Positions 45,293-55,406 are shown, counted from the first letter of the stretch. The stretch: DNA of 64,000 nt from Terriglobia bacterium (GCA_021324365.1 JAJPJE010000085.1:62001-126000); one strand, 5' to 3'. The notes: generated from the letters alone by a model not told the origin. Program-made: numbers and translations.

Positions 45293-47734
45293 ATGAACTG
45301 GAAAGCCCGTATTTTCGTGGCAGTTACCGCGACGGCAGGCTTCGTTATCGCCGCCTCGACCTTTTCGCATTGGCAGTCCAGCGACCCAGTCCGATTTTTC
45401 TTCTATTTCCTGATCGCCATGCTCGCGTCAGGAATGAAAGTCACTCTTCCTGGTATCAATGGCACGATGTCGGTGAATTTCCTTTTCATCCTCATCGGGC
45501 TGCTCGATATGAGCTATCCCGAGACCATGGCTTTGGGCTGTGCAGCTACGCTCGTGCAGTCGTTTTATGGTTCCTGGAAAAGGGTGAAACCTGTTCACGT
45601 CATCTTCAATGTCTTTAGTATGATGTGCACGGCGATCGCGGTCTCGCATTTCGTATACACGAAAGCGGCCATCATCTTTCACGGCAGCACTCAGCTGATG
45701 TTAATCAGCGCGGCTACTGCTTACTTCTTAGCAAACACGATTCCAGTCACGGCGATCATCTCTCTGACAGAGGAAAAGTCGTTCAAGCAACTTTGGTTGG
45801 AGTGCTACTTCTGGTCTTTTCCTTACTACCTGGTAGGAGCGGGCATCGCGGGTGCAATCAGTTTCTCCAGCCGCTATGTTGGCTGGCAGACTGCGCTTCT
45901 GGTTCTACCTATCGTCTACTGGATCTACCGCTCGTACCGCGTTTATCTGGGCCGGCTTGAGGATGAGCGGCGCCACGTTGAACAAATGGCAGCCCTTCAC
46001 TTAAGGACCATTGAAGCATTGGCGCTGGCAATCGAAGCAAAAGACCATACAACCCACGACCATCTCCAGCGCGTTACGGTATACGCCCTTGAAATCGGTA
46101 AGGAGATGGGACTCTCATCAGACGAGATCGAGGCATTGCGAGCTGCGGCACTACTGCACGATATCGGTAAACTAGCCGTTCCAGAACACATCATCAATAA
46201 ACCTGGAAAACTGACTGCGGAAGAATTCGAGAAGATGAAGATACATCCGCTCGTCGGGGCCGAAATTCTCGAGCGTGTTAGTTTTCCTTACCCAGTGGTG
46301 CCAATCGTGCTGGCACATCATGAAAAATGGGATGGCTCGGGATATCCAAACGGTCTCCGGGGAAAAGAAATACCGATAGGCGCCCGTATTCTTTCCGCGG
46401 TCGATTGCTTCGACGCGCTTGCCTCCGATCGGCAGTACCGGAAAGCACTGCCACTTACGGACGCGATGCAGATCATTCGCTTCCATGCCGGGTCTCAGTT
46501 CGATCCTGACGTCGTAGACGTGCTTTCGAGACGCTATCTCGACTTGGAAGCGCTGACGCAAAGCCAGGAGAAGCAGTCGCTACAACGGCTGTCCACCAAC
46601 ATCATGGTCCCCCGCGGAAGCGCCCCAGCGGCAGGATTGGATCAGTCGACCGCCGGAGAAGACACGCTGTCCGGCGACGCTGGCTTCCTCTCTTCCATTG
46701 CTGCTGCTCGCCAGGAAGCACAGATGCTGTATGAGTTGAGTCATGATTTGGGGAATTCGCTCAGTCTCGACGAAACCCTTTCCGTGTTTTCTGTTCGTTT
46801 GAAGAAGCTTGTGCCGTACGACTCCGCAGTCATTTACATCTGCCGTGAGGATCGTCTTATTCCGATGTACGCAACCGGCGACAACGCGCGCGTCTTATCG
46901 GCCATGGAAATCCCACTGGGCAACGGCGTGTCCGGATGGGTAGCGCAGAATCGCAAGCCGCTCATCAATGGCGATCCCACGCGCGAACCAGGAACCGTGG
47001 GTGACGACATTCGTCTCGGTGCATTGCGTTCTGCTCTCTCAGTGCCACTCTGCGGTTTGGACCAGAAGATCTTTGGCGTCCTCACACTCTACCGATCGGA
47101 GCAAGAAGCATTCACGCGCGACCACCTGCGCATCTTGCTCGCAATCAGTGCCAAAGTTGCACTTTCGATCGAGAATGCACAGCGATACCAGCAGGCGAAG
47201 GACTCAGCCGTTACAGATTTCCTTACCGGCCTTCCGAATGCGCGCTCTTTGTATTTGCACCTCAATCGTGAGCTTGCTCGCTGTTCTCGAGATGGGTTGT
47301 CGCTGGCACTGATGGTCTGCGATCTCGATGGATTCAAGCAGGTGAACGACCGCTTCGGTCATCAACATGGTGACAAGGTCCTGCGGCAGTTTGCTGGAAA
47401 GTTGATGCTGAACTTTCGAGAGTACGACTACGTTGCCAGAATGGGCGGAGACGAATTCGTGATGATTGTTCCGTCCCTCACTGAGTCGCACGTAAAACAG
47501 AAGGCTGCCTTGATCAGCCGACTTGCTACCGAGGCGGGGCGCGAGATCACGGGAGTCGATCTCATTTCCGCGAGCGTTGGAACCGCGTTTTTCGGCAGCG
47601 ACGGCTCTGATGCCGAAAAGTTACTCGCTACAGCAGATCAGCGCATGTACATGCTGAAACATGAGCAACGCGAGCGGAGTAAGAAACTGGGCCAAATCTC
47701 CCTCACACCCGAGAGTTCACTCACTGTGAACTAG
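45293..47734 (+). CDS. membrane HD-GYP + GAF + GGDEF c-di-GMP turnover protein
   Basis: Start ATG 45293 is chosen over 45008 because it begins the membrane domain. The 813-residue protein has six to seven helices (1-220), an HD-GYP phosphodiesterase (about 235-425, HD at 289-290, HHEKWDGSGYP at 342-352), a GAF domain (about 475-630) and a GGDEF cyclase (about 640-790). The cyclase site GGDEF (718-722) is intact and the inhibitory RxxD (REYD, 709-712) sits exactly five residues before it. Both opposing activities appear catalytically competent. The membrane domain also exists alone at 42369. The dpp-like operon starts 6 bases after the stop. Confidence 0.92.
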   Translation: MNWKARIFVAVTATAGFVIAASTFSHWQSSDPVRFFFYFLIAMLASGMKVTLPGINGTMSVNFLFILIGLLDMSYPETMALGCAATLVQSFYGSWKRVKPVHVIFNVFSMMCTAIAVSHFVYTKAAIIFHGSTQLMLISAATAYFLANTIPVTAIISLTEEKSFKQLWLECYFWSFPYYLVGAGIAGAISFSSRYVGWQTALLVLPIVYWIYRSYRVYLGRLEDERRHVEQMAALHLRTIEALALAIEAKDHTTHDHLQRVTVYALEIGKEMGLSSDEIEALRAAALLHDIGKLAVPEHIINKPGKLTAEEFEKMKIHPLVGAEILERVSFPYPVVPIVLAHHEKWDGSGYPNGLRGKEIPIGARILSAVDCFDALASDRQYRKALPLTDAMQIIRFHAGSQFDPDVVDVLSRRYLDLEALTQSQEKQSLQRLSTNIMVPRGSAPAAGLDQSTAGEDTLSGDAGFLSSIAAARQEAQMLYELSHDLGNSLSLDETLSVFSVRLKKLVPYDSAVIYICREDRLIPMYATGDNARVLSAMEIPLGNGVSGWVAQNRKPLINGDPTREPGTVGDDIRLGALRSALSVPLCGLDQKIFGVLTLYRSEQEAFTRDHLRILLAISAKVALSIENAQRYQQAKDSAVTDFLTGLPNARSLYLHLNRELARCSRDGLSLALMVCDLDGFKQVNDRFGHQHGDKVLRQFAGKLMLNFREYDYVARMGGDEFVMIVPSLTESHVKQKAALISRLATEAGREITGVDLISASVGTAFFGSDGSDAEKLLATADQRMYMLKHEQRERSKKLGQISLTPESSLTVN

Positions 47735-47740
47735 GCCACT

Positions 47741-48604
47741 ATGCTGAAGCGAATTGCAATCCGGATGGCCGCAATCGTAGTCACGATACTGATCGGATTG
47801 CTTGTCTCAGCGACTCTCGTGCGGATGGCGCCTGGTTTTGACTCCGACGAGCACCAACTTGACAGCCGCCTCAGCGCAGACACCATAGCCGCATTGAAGG
47901 CAGATAAATTAGCCAATCGGAATCTCCTTTCTTTCTATGCAACCTACATTGCGCATGCACTTCATGGTGATTTGGGCCGGTCAAGCGCCCTTGGCACACC
48001 AGTCAGTGAACTCATCCGGCAGAGAGCCGGGCAGACGTTTAGGACATGCGGCTCCGGGCTTGCTCTCGGATGCGGGATAGGTTTTCTATTCGCTTTTGCT
48101 ACCGGAATAGCCCGCGCGTCCGGATTGGACTTGCTGTTTGGATCGATAGCGACACTGTCCCTGTGCATTCCGATTGCCGCCCTCGCATTGATCTTCGTTT
48201 TGTTGCGGGTGCCTGCAGGCCTGGCGATTGCAACCGTGATCTATCCGGTTGTTTATCGTTATGCGCGCAACATTCTGGTGCGTACGCTCTCAATGCCGCA
48301 CGTCATTACGGCGCTGGCAAAAGGCTCCGGACCTATCCGCATTCTGATTTGTCACATTATCCCCGTATGTGCCGGACAGTTTCTTGCCATCGCGGGCATT
48401 AGCGTTAGCCTCGCGCTTAGTGCTTCGATCGCGATCGAATCTCTCTGTGGAATTCCTGGACTTGGCCAACTGGCCTGGCAATCGGCCCTCGCGCGGGATC
48501 TTCCAGTTTTGGTGACCCTGACCGCCCTCATCGCCGTCGTCACTATTCTCGCCAATTCGCTTTCCGATCTGGTACCTCCGACCGTGCGGAGCCAGGGCTC
48601 ATGA
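47741..48604 (+). CDS. peptide/oligopeptide ABC permease (DppB-like)
   Basis: A 287-residue inner-membrane protein with about six helices; the periplasmic segment after helix 1 and the coupling region (LAKGSGPIRILICHIIPVC) are typical of BPD permeases of the DppB/OppB kind. It starts 6 bases after the c-di-GMP gene and its last codons overlap the next permease by 4 bases. It is slightly shorter than the usual ~310 residues. It should form the channel for peptides or related solutes. Confidence 0.88.
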   Translation: MLKRIAIRMAAIVVTILIGLLVSATLVRMAPGFDSDEHQLDSRLSADTIAALKADKLANRNLLSFYATYIAHALHGDLGRSSALGTPVSELIRQRAGQTFRTCGSGLALGCGIGFLFAFATGIARASGLDLLFGSIATLSLCIPIAALALIFVLLRVPAGLAIATVIYPVVYRYARNILVRTLSMPHVITALAKGSGPIRILICHIIPVCAGQFLAIAGISVSLALSASIAIESLCGIPGLGQLAWQSALARDLPVLVTLTALIAVVTILANSLSDLVPPTVRSQGS

Positions 48605-49407
48605 AAGTGGCGCGAGCAATCGCTGTAGCGGTACTCCTCGTGGTGAGCCTGTGTGCTCTTTTCGCGGGCAAGCTTTCATCGCCAGATTACGCTTTCCAGT
48701 ATCGTGAGGTTCCGGATGCAGCCCCTTCCAGTGCACATCTGCTGGGGACTGATGATCTGGGCCGCGATCGGCTTTCACGGACTCTCTACGGGACACGTAT
48801 TTCGCTTTCTCTTGCGCCTATCGCAGCACTCATATCAATTTCCCTGGCCAGTTTGATAGGTGGCCTGGCAGGCTTTCTCGGAGGGTGGCCAGAACGAATC
48901 ACGATGGCTGTCACAGACCTGTTTCTTTGCTTGCCGTGGCTCTTTTTATTGTTGATAGCTCGTTCGCTATTGCCGCTAAACGCCGCCCCATTAACCTCCG
49001 TCCTGATCACCTTTTTGACTCTCGGGCTCCTGGGATGGGCGGCAGCAGCACGAGTCATCTGCACGGAAGCTCGTGAATTCCGCACTAGTGACATTCTGCT
49101 GCAAGCTCGAGCAACGGGTCAGCATGGTTGGCGCCTCTTGACGATGCAGTTCGTTCCGAGACTGCGCCCGGTTCTTTTTGCACAGTTTCTGATTTCCATT
49201 CCGGTTTTCATCCTGAGCGAAGCCAACCTGGGCATTCTTGGAATGGGAGTCGCGGAGCCGCTCCCTTCATGGGGTAGCTCGTTGCGCGAGTTGGAATCGT
49301 TCTCAAGTTTCAGTGGAGAGTGGTGGAAGCTTGTTCCTTTTACGTTACTCGTCCTGGTTGTAGTCAGTTTCCAAGTGTTGCTTAGTCGAGAGGAAATATC
49401 GCTGTGA
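48601..49407 (+). CDS. peptide/oligopeptide ABC permease (DppC-like)
   Basis: A 268-residue permease with the DppC N-terminal helix, the conserved HLLGTDDLGRDRLSRTLYG stretch (residues about 41-60) and the coupling region (LLQARATGQHGWRLLTMQF). Overlaps the upstream permease (ATGA) and the binding-protein gene (GTGA) by 4 bases each, so translation is coupled. Confidence 0.9.
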   Translation: MKVARAIAVAVLLVVSLCALFAGKLSSPDYAFQYREVPDAAPSSAHLLGTDDLGRDRLSRTLYGTRISLSLAPIAALISISLASLIGGLAGFLGGWPERITMAVTDLFLCLPWLFLLLIARSLLPLNAAPLTSVLITFLTLGLLGWAAAARVICTEAREFRTSDILLQARATGQHGWRLLTMQFVPRLRPVLFAQFLISIPVFILSEANLGILGMGVAEPLPSWGSSLRELESFSSFSGEWWKLVPFTLLVLVVVSFQVLLSREEISL

Positions 49408-51002
49408 GAAGGGCAAGTGCAATCATAGTACTTCTTCTCGTGTTCATTGCGAACGCCTGGGCGCAGGCAGGTGAGTTGCGCCTTTGTCTACACGCAGAAC
49501 CGAAGACCTTCAATCCGATACAGGTCGTCGATGAGCCTTCAGAAACAATTCGTTATTTGACCGGCGGTGTACTTCTGCGTGTTAATCGGACGACGCAGCA
49601 GCTGCAACCTGAGTTGGCGACCTCGTGGCGAGTCTCCAAAGATGGACGAACCATCACCTTCAGGTTGCGCGACCACATCTATTTCTCCGATGGGACACCG
49701 TTCAGCTCCGCTGACGTCGAGTACACCGTAAAGCAGATGATGGATCCGGCTGCGCATTCCCCAACCGGAGACGCCTTCCGATCAGGCCCGGGAGACGTCA
49801 TCACAAATGTCATTTCGCCAACGGAGATTTCGATCACATTTCCTGCGCCCGTCGCCAGTCTTGATCGCCAGTTCGATCAGGTGGCGATCATGTCGGCTCA
49901 TTCGCCGAAGAAGGAGTTGGCGGTCCTCGGGCCGTTTTACCTGGCAGATTACAAACCGGGTGCTTACGTGCTGCTCAACCGAAATCCGAATTATTGGAAG
50001 AAAGACGCCTCCGGAAGGCAGCTGCCGTATTTGAATTCCATTCGTTTGGAGGTTCAGCCGAATCGCGATATCGAAACCTTGGAGCTGCGCCGCGGCGACA
50101 TCGATCTCATAAACTCCATAGACGCCGAGTCTTACGACAAACTCAACGCGGCGGCTCCGCAGCTTACGCACGATTCGGGCCAGTCCTTTGACACAGAGCA
50201 GATGTGGTTCAACCAGGTCGCGAAAGCTCCAGTCCCCGACTACAAAAAAGCCTGGTTTCGTTCCACAGCGTTTCGACGAGCTGTTTCAGAGGCAATCAAT
50301 CGTTCCGACCTGTGTCGAATTGCCTTCTTAGGAAGAGCCACTCCTGCGATTGGTCCTGTTTCACCCGCAAACCACTTTTGGTTTAATGCCAAACTCGTTC
50401 CGATATCTTACGATCCTGCCGCTGCATTAACGCAATTACAAGGAGATGGCTTTCGGAAGGAAGGGGGAACTCTTGAGGATCGCGCCGGCAATCCGGTCGA
50501 GTTTTCGATCGTCACCAACGCCGGGAATAAGTATCGCGAGCGTATGGCGACGATGATTCAGCAGGACCTCGCAAAGCTCGGAATGAAGGTCAATGTCGTC
50601 CCGCTGGACTTCCCATCCCTCATCGAGCGTATCACGCAGACGTTCAACTACGAGGCAGTATTGCTAGGTCTTACCAATGTCGATTGGGATCCGAACGGGC
50701 AGATGAACGTCTGGCTGAGTTCTTCCGAAAATCATCAATGGAACCCTAAGGAAGCGGCTCCAGAGACTCCATGGGAGGCGCAACTCGATCGCCTCGTTCG
50801 TGCTCAGGCGCAATCGATGGACCCCAAAAAGAGGAAGCAATACTTCGATCAAGTGCAAGAGATCGTGTACGATCATGCGCCGTTCATCTATCTGGTAAAT
50901 AAGAACGCATTATCGGCGTACTCGACGTCGCTCACCGGGATGCAGCCGTCCGTCTTGCGGCCGCAGACATATTGGAACATTGAGACTATCGCCAAGCGAT
51001 GA
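49404..51002 (+). CDS. peptide-binding protein of ABC transporter (DppA/OppA-like, SBP_bac_5)
   Basis: GTG start, signal peptide (IIVLLLVFIANAWAQ) and a 532-residue family-5 solute-binding protein. The usual blocks are LATSWRVSKDGRTITFRLRD, FSDGTPFSSADVEYTVKQM and the C-terminal DHAPFIYLVNKNALSAY. No lipobox Cys, so it is a soluble periplasmic protein. It should deliver oligopeptides (or nickel/other ligands) to the permeases. Overlaps both neighbours by 4 bases. Confidence 0.9.
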   Translation: MRRASAIIVLLLVFIANAWAQAGELRLCLHAEPKTFNPIQVVDEPSETIRYLTGGVLLRVNRTTQQLQPELATSWRVSKDGRTITFRLRDHIYFSDGTPFSSADVEYTVKQMMDPAAHSPTGDAFRSGPGDVITNVISPTEISITFPAPVASLDRQFDQVAIMSAHSPKKELAVLGPFYLADYKPGAYVLLNRNPNYWKKDASGRQLPYLNSIRLEVQPNRDIETLELRRGDIDLINSIDAESYDKLNAAAPQLTHDSGQSFDTEQMWFNQVAKAPVPDYKKAWFRSTAFRRAVSEAINRSDLCRIAFLGRATPAIGPVSPANHFWFNAKLVPISYDPAAALTQLQGDGFRKEGGTLEDRAGNPVEFSIVTNAGNKYRERMATMIQQDLAKLGMKVNVVPLDFPSLIERITQTFNYEAVLLGLTNVDWDPNGQMNVWLSSSENHQWNPKEAAPETPWEAQLDRLVRAQAQSMDPKKRKQYFDQVQEIVYDHAPFIYLVNKNALSAYSTSLTGMQPSVLRPQTYWNIETIAKR

Positions 51003-51784
51003 ATGCCGAACATACATCTTTGCTGAGCCTTCGGGTATCGGTGGACTACGCCAACCAGCAGGGCGTGTTACAAGACGTGTGTCTGGAACTCAAGCGAGGA
51101 GAAATCCTCGGCCTGGTTGGTCAGAGTGGCTCCGGTAAAAGCACCATCGCACTGTCGATCCTCCGGTTGTTGCATATGAAGAAAGGTGTAGCTCGAGGTC
51201 TCATCAATTTCAGTGGACGGAACCTTCTGGATCTCTCCGAACGTGAGATGCGCTCGCTGCGCGGCAAAGAGATTGGGCTTGTATTACAGAGCCCACTGTC
51301 TTCCTTGAACCCTGTCCTAAGCATTGGAAAACAATTGCGAGAAGCCTGGCGAATTCACGCTGAGGGAGATTCGAAACTATGTTCGGATGTGATCGCTCAG
51401 ACACTCTCGAGTGTCGCGTTGCCCCATGATAAAGATTTCCTCCGGCGTCGAGTTTCTCAAATCAGCGTAGGTCAAGCGCAGCGTGTACTCATTGCGATGG
51501 CTGTGTTGCATCATCCTTCACTTCTCATAGCTGATGAGCCGACAAGTGCTCTGGATGTTGTAACGCAAACCGAGATCCTTGACCTTTTTCGTAAGTTGAA
51601 CCAAAAGCTTGGAATTGCCATTCTTTACATCTCTCATGATCTGCTCTCCGTAGGAGCAATCTGCGACCGAATCGCGGTGCTCGTTGCTGGAAAGATTGTC
51701 GAAGAACTGCCGGTTACCCAGGAACTTAGAACTACTTCTTGTGCTTATCTGCAGCAATTGTCCGGATTCATTCGAACGCCCTAG
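50999..51784 (+). CDS. peptide ABC transporter ATP-binding protein (DppD/OppD-like)
   Basis: A 261-residue ATPase with Walker A (GQSGSGKST), Q-loop (VLQSPLSSLNP), signature helix ISVGQAQR (usually LSGGQ.QR) and Walker B (LLIADEPTSALD), H-loop (YISHDL). It lacks the extra C-terminal oligopeptide/iron-sulphur domain that DppD has. Only one ATPase gene is present where Dpp/Opp systems normally have two, so it may form a homodimer or pair with a distant subunit. The altered signature is Leu-Ser-Gly-Gly to Ile-Ser-Val-Gly. Confidence 0.9.
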   Translation: MNAEHTSLLSLRVSVDYANQQGVLQDVCLELKRGEILGLVGQSGSGKSTIALSILRLLHMKKGVARGLINFSGRNLLDLSEREMRSLRGKEIGLVLQSPLSSLNPVLSIGKQLREAWRIHAEGDSKLCSDVIAQTLSSVALPHDKDFLRRRVSQISVGQAQRVLIAMAVLHHPSLLIADEPTSALDVVTQTEILDLFRKLNQKLGIAILYISHDLLSVGAICDRIAVLVAGKIVEELPVTQELRTTSCAYLQQLSGFIRTP

Positions 51785-52560
51785 GTTTCGAGATCTGATA
51801 ACGCCAAAGTTCCATTGCTGTCGCGAGGCGGAGTTGGCGGCGAGAATCAACATCATGAATAGAGCGATCTGATTACTCCGAATCCGACCCGCCCGCGGGC
51901 ACTCCCGATCACCAGTTCCGGCACTCTTTGCCCAGACCAGCGGCGAGTGGCAGGTCGCGTCAGCATTACCTGCCGACTCGTCTTCACCGATGGCGCCGGT
52001 ATCATTCCAACGCATTGTGAGTCGCACCGCACCTGATCCTCTCGATACCAGCATTGGATATGCCAGCGTATCAGGATACGAAGCCTTCTCGGGCGATACC
52101 GACGGACATGTGATCAGGTTCGATCAATATGGAACATCATGGGTTTCCATTGATAACGGATTACCCGATGTGCCGGCAAACGACATCGTCGTGGGCCCCG
52201 GCCTGCCGAATACTCTCTACGTGGCCACGGATGTCGGCGTATTCGTGACAACCGACGGAGGTGCTCTCGATGGCGCTGCTCCTCATGTTATCGTGCGGTG
52301 GGCGGATCATCTAATACCGCTTCATCATCAATGCCCGGCTCCCCCCTCTACACCCGTCTGTCAACACCTTGACGGTCAATGCCCTATCAGGCTCTCTGCA
52401 GCATTCAGCAACCCTTGCCGTTACTTTGCGATGAAATCCTTTCTTCGAATCTGCAGAGTCCGGCCGGGAATCAGTACTTACCGGTAGTGGGTTAACTTAT
52501 CCCTGGGGAGTTTATCTGGGCAGATCGGCCCGCTACTCCTGATTTCGGTTCATGCTAAAC
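51785..52560 (+). pseudogene. decayed secreted beta-propeller/Ig-like protein remnant
   Basis: The frame 51990-52300 reads DTSIGYASVSGYEAFSGDTD, then TSWVSIDNGLPDVPANDIVV and NTLYVATDVGVFVTTDGG: the BNR/VPS10-type propeller repeats of large secreted proteins in Acidobacteria. It has no start, is cut after about 100 residues, and a different frame at about 52363 reads NTLTVNALSGSLQHSATLAV, an Ig-like C-terminal piece. No complete gene remains. Decay probably removed an exported protein next to the peptide transporter. Confidence 0.65.
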
Positions 52561-52570
52561 TAGGCACCCC

Positions 52571-52843
52571 ATGCAGCAATTTGTCATTGAGCGCGAAGTT
52601 CCCGGGGCTGGAAAGCTGTCGGAGTCCGAAATTCAGGACCTCTCGATGCGCTCTCTCGAAGCGCTGAGAGAGATGGGGCCGAAGATCCAGTGGCTCCACA
52701 GTTATGTCACTGAAGATAAGGTCTACTGCGTCTACCTGGCTCCTGATGAGAACACGATCCGAGAGCACGCCCGACGAGTGGGTCTCCCCGCGGATCGAGT
52801 GTCCGCTGTCCGTCGCCTTATTGACCCTGCCAAGTTGAAGTAG
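52571..52843 (+). CDS. DUF4242 family small protein
   Basis: A 90-residue ferredoxin-like fold protein ([60 protein letters not shown]). This matches the DUF4242 family, some of which bind nickel; metal binding here is untested. Its last 26 bases overlap the end of the convergent regulator gene. Confidence 0.82.
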   Translation: MQQFVIEREVPGAGKLSESEIQDLSMRSLEALREMGPKIQWLHSYVTEDKVYCVYLAPDENTIREHARRVGLPADRVSAVRRLIDPAKLK

Positions 52844-55406
52844 CTGACAGCGGATCTTCCAGGGAGTATTGAATAGCCTTTTCGATGCTCATGGAGAGGC
52901 CTTCGGACCATGCCTGCTCCCCTTCCTTTTTGTTGACTTGACCCCAGGCCGTTGTGAGTTTCTGGTCGAGTTTTGACTGCTCTGCCTGGGTGAGCGGAGC
53001 ACAGATCAATCGCCGCAAATGCGCTGCTGCCGCAGCGAGCCTCAAGGCTCGTTTCGCATGGCCCTGTGTAGCGGCAAGGCACGCAGAACCCTCAAATGCA
53101 CGAGCGATTCCACGGCGGTGCCCGAGCTCAGCAAAGATCTCCAAAGCCTCTTTATAAGCCGTGTGCGCGGGTTCGTGCTCACCTTGCTCGCAATAAACGA
53201 AACCGAGATCAGCCAGCGACCTTGCTGCGCCCCATCGGTCGCCGATACCACGGAATGCCGAGAGCGCATTCTGGTAGAACTCACGTGCGGCAACAAGATC
53301 TCCTTGTTCCCGAGCTACATCTCCCCGCTGATTAACAGACCAGGCAGCTCCGCTACGGTCGCCGAGCCGTTCGAAGAGACCCGCGGCTTCACGAAGCGCG
53401 ACCTGAGCGCTCGCAAAATTGCCGCGCACTCGTACCACATTGGCAAGATTGTGAAGGCAACGTGCGATGGACAAATCGTCCGCCAAAGCGCGCCAACAAG
53501 CGAGGCTGCGCTCGAGGTGTTTCTGTGCCGACTCGTAGTCTCCACTGTCTCGGCTTGAAATTCCTAGCGCATTGAGGGAAGCAGCGATGCCCCAGTCGTC
53601 CTGTAGTTCTTCGTAAAGAAGAAGGCTCTGTTCAAGGGCGCGCCGCGCTGCAGGGAAATCGCCCTCAGCGGTGGCCAAGGCTCCGAGAAAAATGGAAATC
53701 TTGGCGCGTTCCTTCAGGTGACCGGCTCCTGCTAGGCGCACGACAGTTTCCAGACGCGCACGCCCCTCGATCAAATGTTCTCGCATATCCCAGAATCGAA
53801 ATAGAGCGGTACAGAGACGGAGCCCCCAGTTGAGTTCACGCTTCTCAAAGAGCCAATCCAGAGCGCAACGGAAGTTGTCGATCTCGATGTCGCACCTTGT
53901 GAGCCAAGCAACGCGCTCCTCCGGAGTCAGCTCCGGGTTTCCTTCTTCTGCAAGGACGAGACAATATGCGGCGTGCGCTCGACGTGTTGCGGGCTCCTCG
54001 CCGCTGACGATCAGACGCTCCAGCGCATATTCGCGAATCGTTTCGAGCATCGTGAAATGGGGCTCTGGAGTCAGCCAGTCGACCCTCTGGATTAAATTCT
54101 TATCGAGGAGGGACGAGAGGCCTTCAAATAAATCGATCCCGAGATCGGAAGCTGTATTGCAGACGGCTTCGGCTGCCTCCATGGTGCAGCTGCCAACAAA
54201 GGCCGAGAGTCTGCGGAATAGCTTCTGTTCCGGTTCATTCAGCAGGCTGTGGCTCCAATCTATCGTGTTGCGAAGTGTCTGCTGTCTCGCGGGCAGATCG
54301 AGCGCACCCCCCGTCAGCAAGTGGAGGCGGTTCTGTAAACGATCAAGGATGGCACCGGGCGACAGCACCTTGGTTCGCGCAGCCGCCAATTCAATGGCCA
54401 GCGGCAGGCCGTCGAGCCTGGCGCAGATCGCGCGAATTGCCTCCATGTTCTGTTCTGTTAACGAGAAGTTAGGGCGAACGGCTGCTGCTCGTTGCACGAA
54501 CAACTCAACGGCTGCGTTCTGCTGCAGCGGTGCGACCGGATATTCCTGCTCGCCATAAATGCGAAGACCAGAGCGGCTCGTCACAAGAATTTTCAAAGAT
54601 GGACATGCAGCCAATATTTCAGACAGCACAGTCGCAGCCGGCAACACCTGCTCGAAATTATCGAGTACAAGCAGGAAGGAGCCCAAGTCACGCAGTCGAT
54701 CGCTGATAAGTTCCGATATCGTGCGATTTCCGGTTTGCTGAGTGCCAAGCGATTTCGCAATGGCGGCCGCAACCATGTCGGGGCAATTCAACGAAGCCAG
54801 GCCAACAAATTGCGCACCTGCCTGAAAGCGTTCGGCAACCGTCTGCGCAATAGCAATTGCCAGGCGCGTTTTCCCTGCGCCTCCGGCGCCAGTCAGCGTC
54901 AAGAGCCGGACGTCGGTGCGCAGCAGCAACTCAGCTCCATCCGCAACCTCCTGTGCTCGGCCGATCAGCGACGTTCGCGGAGTCGGCAGATCTACTTGTT
55001 TCCTGACGAGATTCGCAAAGTCAGTGCTATCAGCCTCGTCCGACAATCCAAGTGGACCCGCACGCGACGAGTCATCCATTGCCGAAGAGGATTGCTTGAC
55101 CTGGGCCGTGAAGATATAACCCCGACGAGGCACCGTCTTCAGCAATTGCTGGTCGCGATCATCGAGAGCGCGGCGCAGTTCTACCGTGCACTGCACTAGA
55201 GAATCGTCTGTAACAAAGCTGTCGGGCCAGACTGCTTGAATCAGTTCTTGCTTGCTGATGAGGCGACCTGGGTTTTCCACCAGGTACCTCAGCGCCTCAT
55301 AAACCTTCGGACGCAGCTTGATCTCTTCTCCGGCCCGGAGCACAGCTCCCATGGACACGTCGAGCACGAAGTCGCCGAAGTGATAAATCAGGGAACGCGA
55401 ATGCAA
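52818..55406 (-). CDS. OmpR-type wHTH + NB-ARC ATPase + TPR transcriptional regulator
   Basis: An 862-residue regulator. Residues about 5-105 are a winged helix DNA-binding domain ([17 protein letters not shown] and [11 protein letters not shown], as in CadC/ToxR). After a linker comes a P-loop ATPase of the STAND/NB-ARC type with Walker [11 protein letters not shown] (171-180) and [10 protein letters not shown] (Walker B). Residues about 550-860 carry TPR repeats. Such proteins switch on transcription when the TPR/NB-ARC part binds a ligand. It is divergent from the methyltransferase gene, a possible target. No receiver domain is present, so no phosphorylation is expected. Confidence 0.88.
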   Translation of the reverse strand: MHSRSLIYHFGDFVLDVSMGAVLRAGEEIKLRPKVYEALRYLVENPGRLISKQELIQAVWPDSFVTDDSLVQCTVELRRALDDRDQQLLKTVPRRGYIFTAQVKQSSSAMDDSSRAGPLGLSDEADSTDFANLVRKQVDLPTPRTSLIGRAQEVADGAELLLRTDVRLLTLTGAGGAGKTRLAIAIAQTVAERFQAGAQFVGLASLNCPDMVAAAIAKSLGTQQTGNRTISELISDRLRDLGSFLLVLDNFEQVLPAATVLSEILAACPSLKILVTSRSGLRIYGEQEYPVAPLQQNAAVELFVQRAAAVRPNFSLTEQNMEAIRAICARLDGLPLAIELAAARTKVLSPGAILDRLQNRLHLLTGGALDLPARQQTLRNTIDWSHSLLNEPEQKLFRRLSAFVGSCTMEAAEAVCNTASDLGIDLFEGLSSLLDKNLIQRVDWLTPEPHFTMLETIREYALERLIVSGEEPATRRAHAAYCLVLAEEGNPELTPEERVAWLTRCDIEIDNFRCALDWLFEKRELNWGLRLCTALFRFWDMREHLIEGRARLETVVRLAGAGHLKERAKISIFLGALATAEGDFPAARRALEQSLLLYEELQDDWGIAASLNALGISSRDSGDYESAQKHLERSLACWRALADDLSIARCLHNLANVVRVRGNFASAQVALREAAGLFERLGDRSGAAWSVNQRGDVAREQGDLVAAREFYQNALSAFRGIGDRWGAARSLADLGFVYCEQGEHEPAHTAYKEALEIFAELGHRRGIARAFEGSACLAATQGHAKRALRLAAAAAHLRRLICAPLTQAEQSKLDQKLTTAWGQVNKKEGEQAWSEGLSMSIEKAIQYSLEDPLSATSTWQGQ

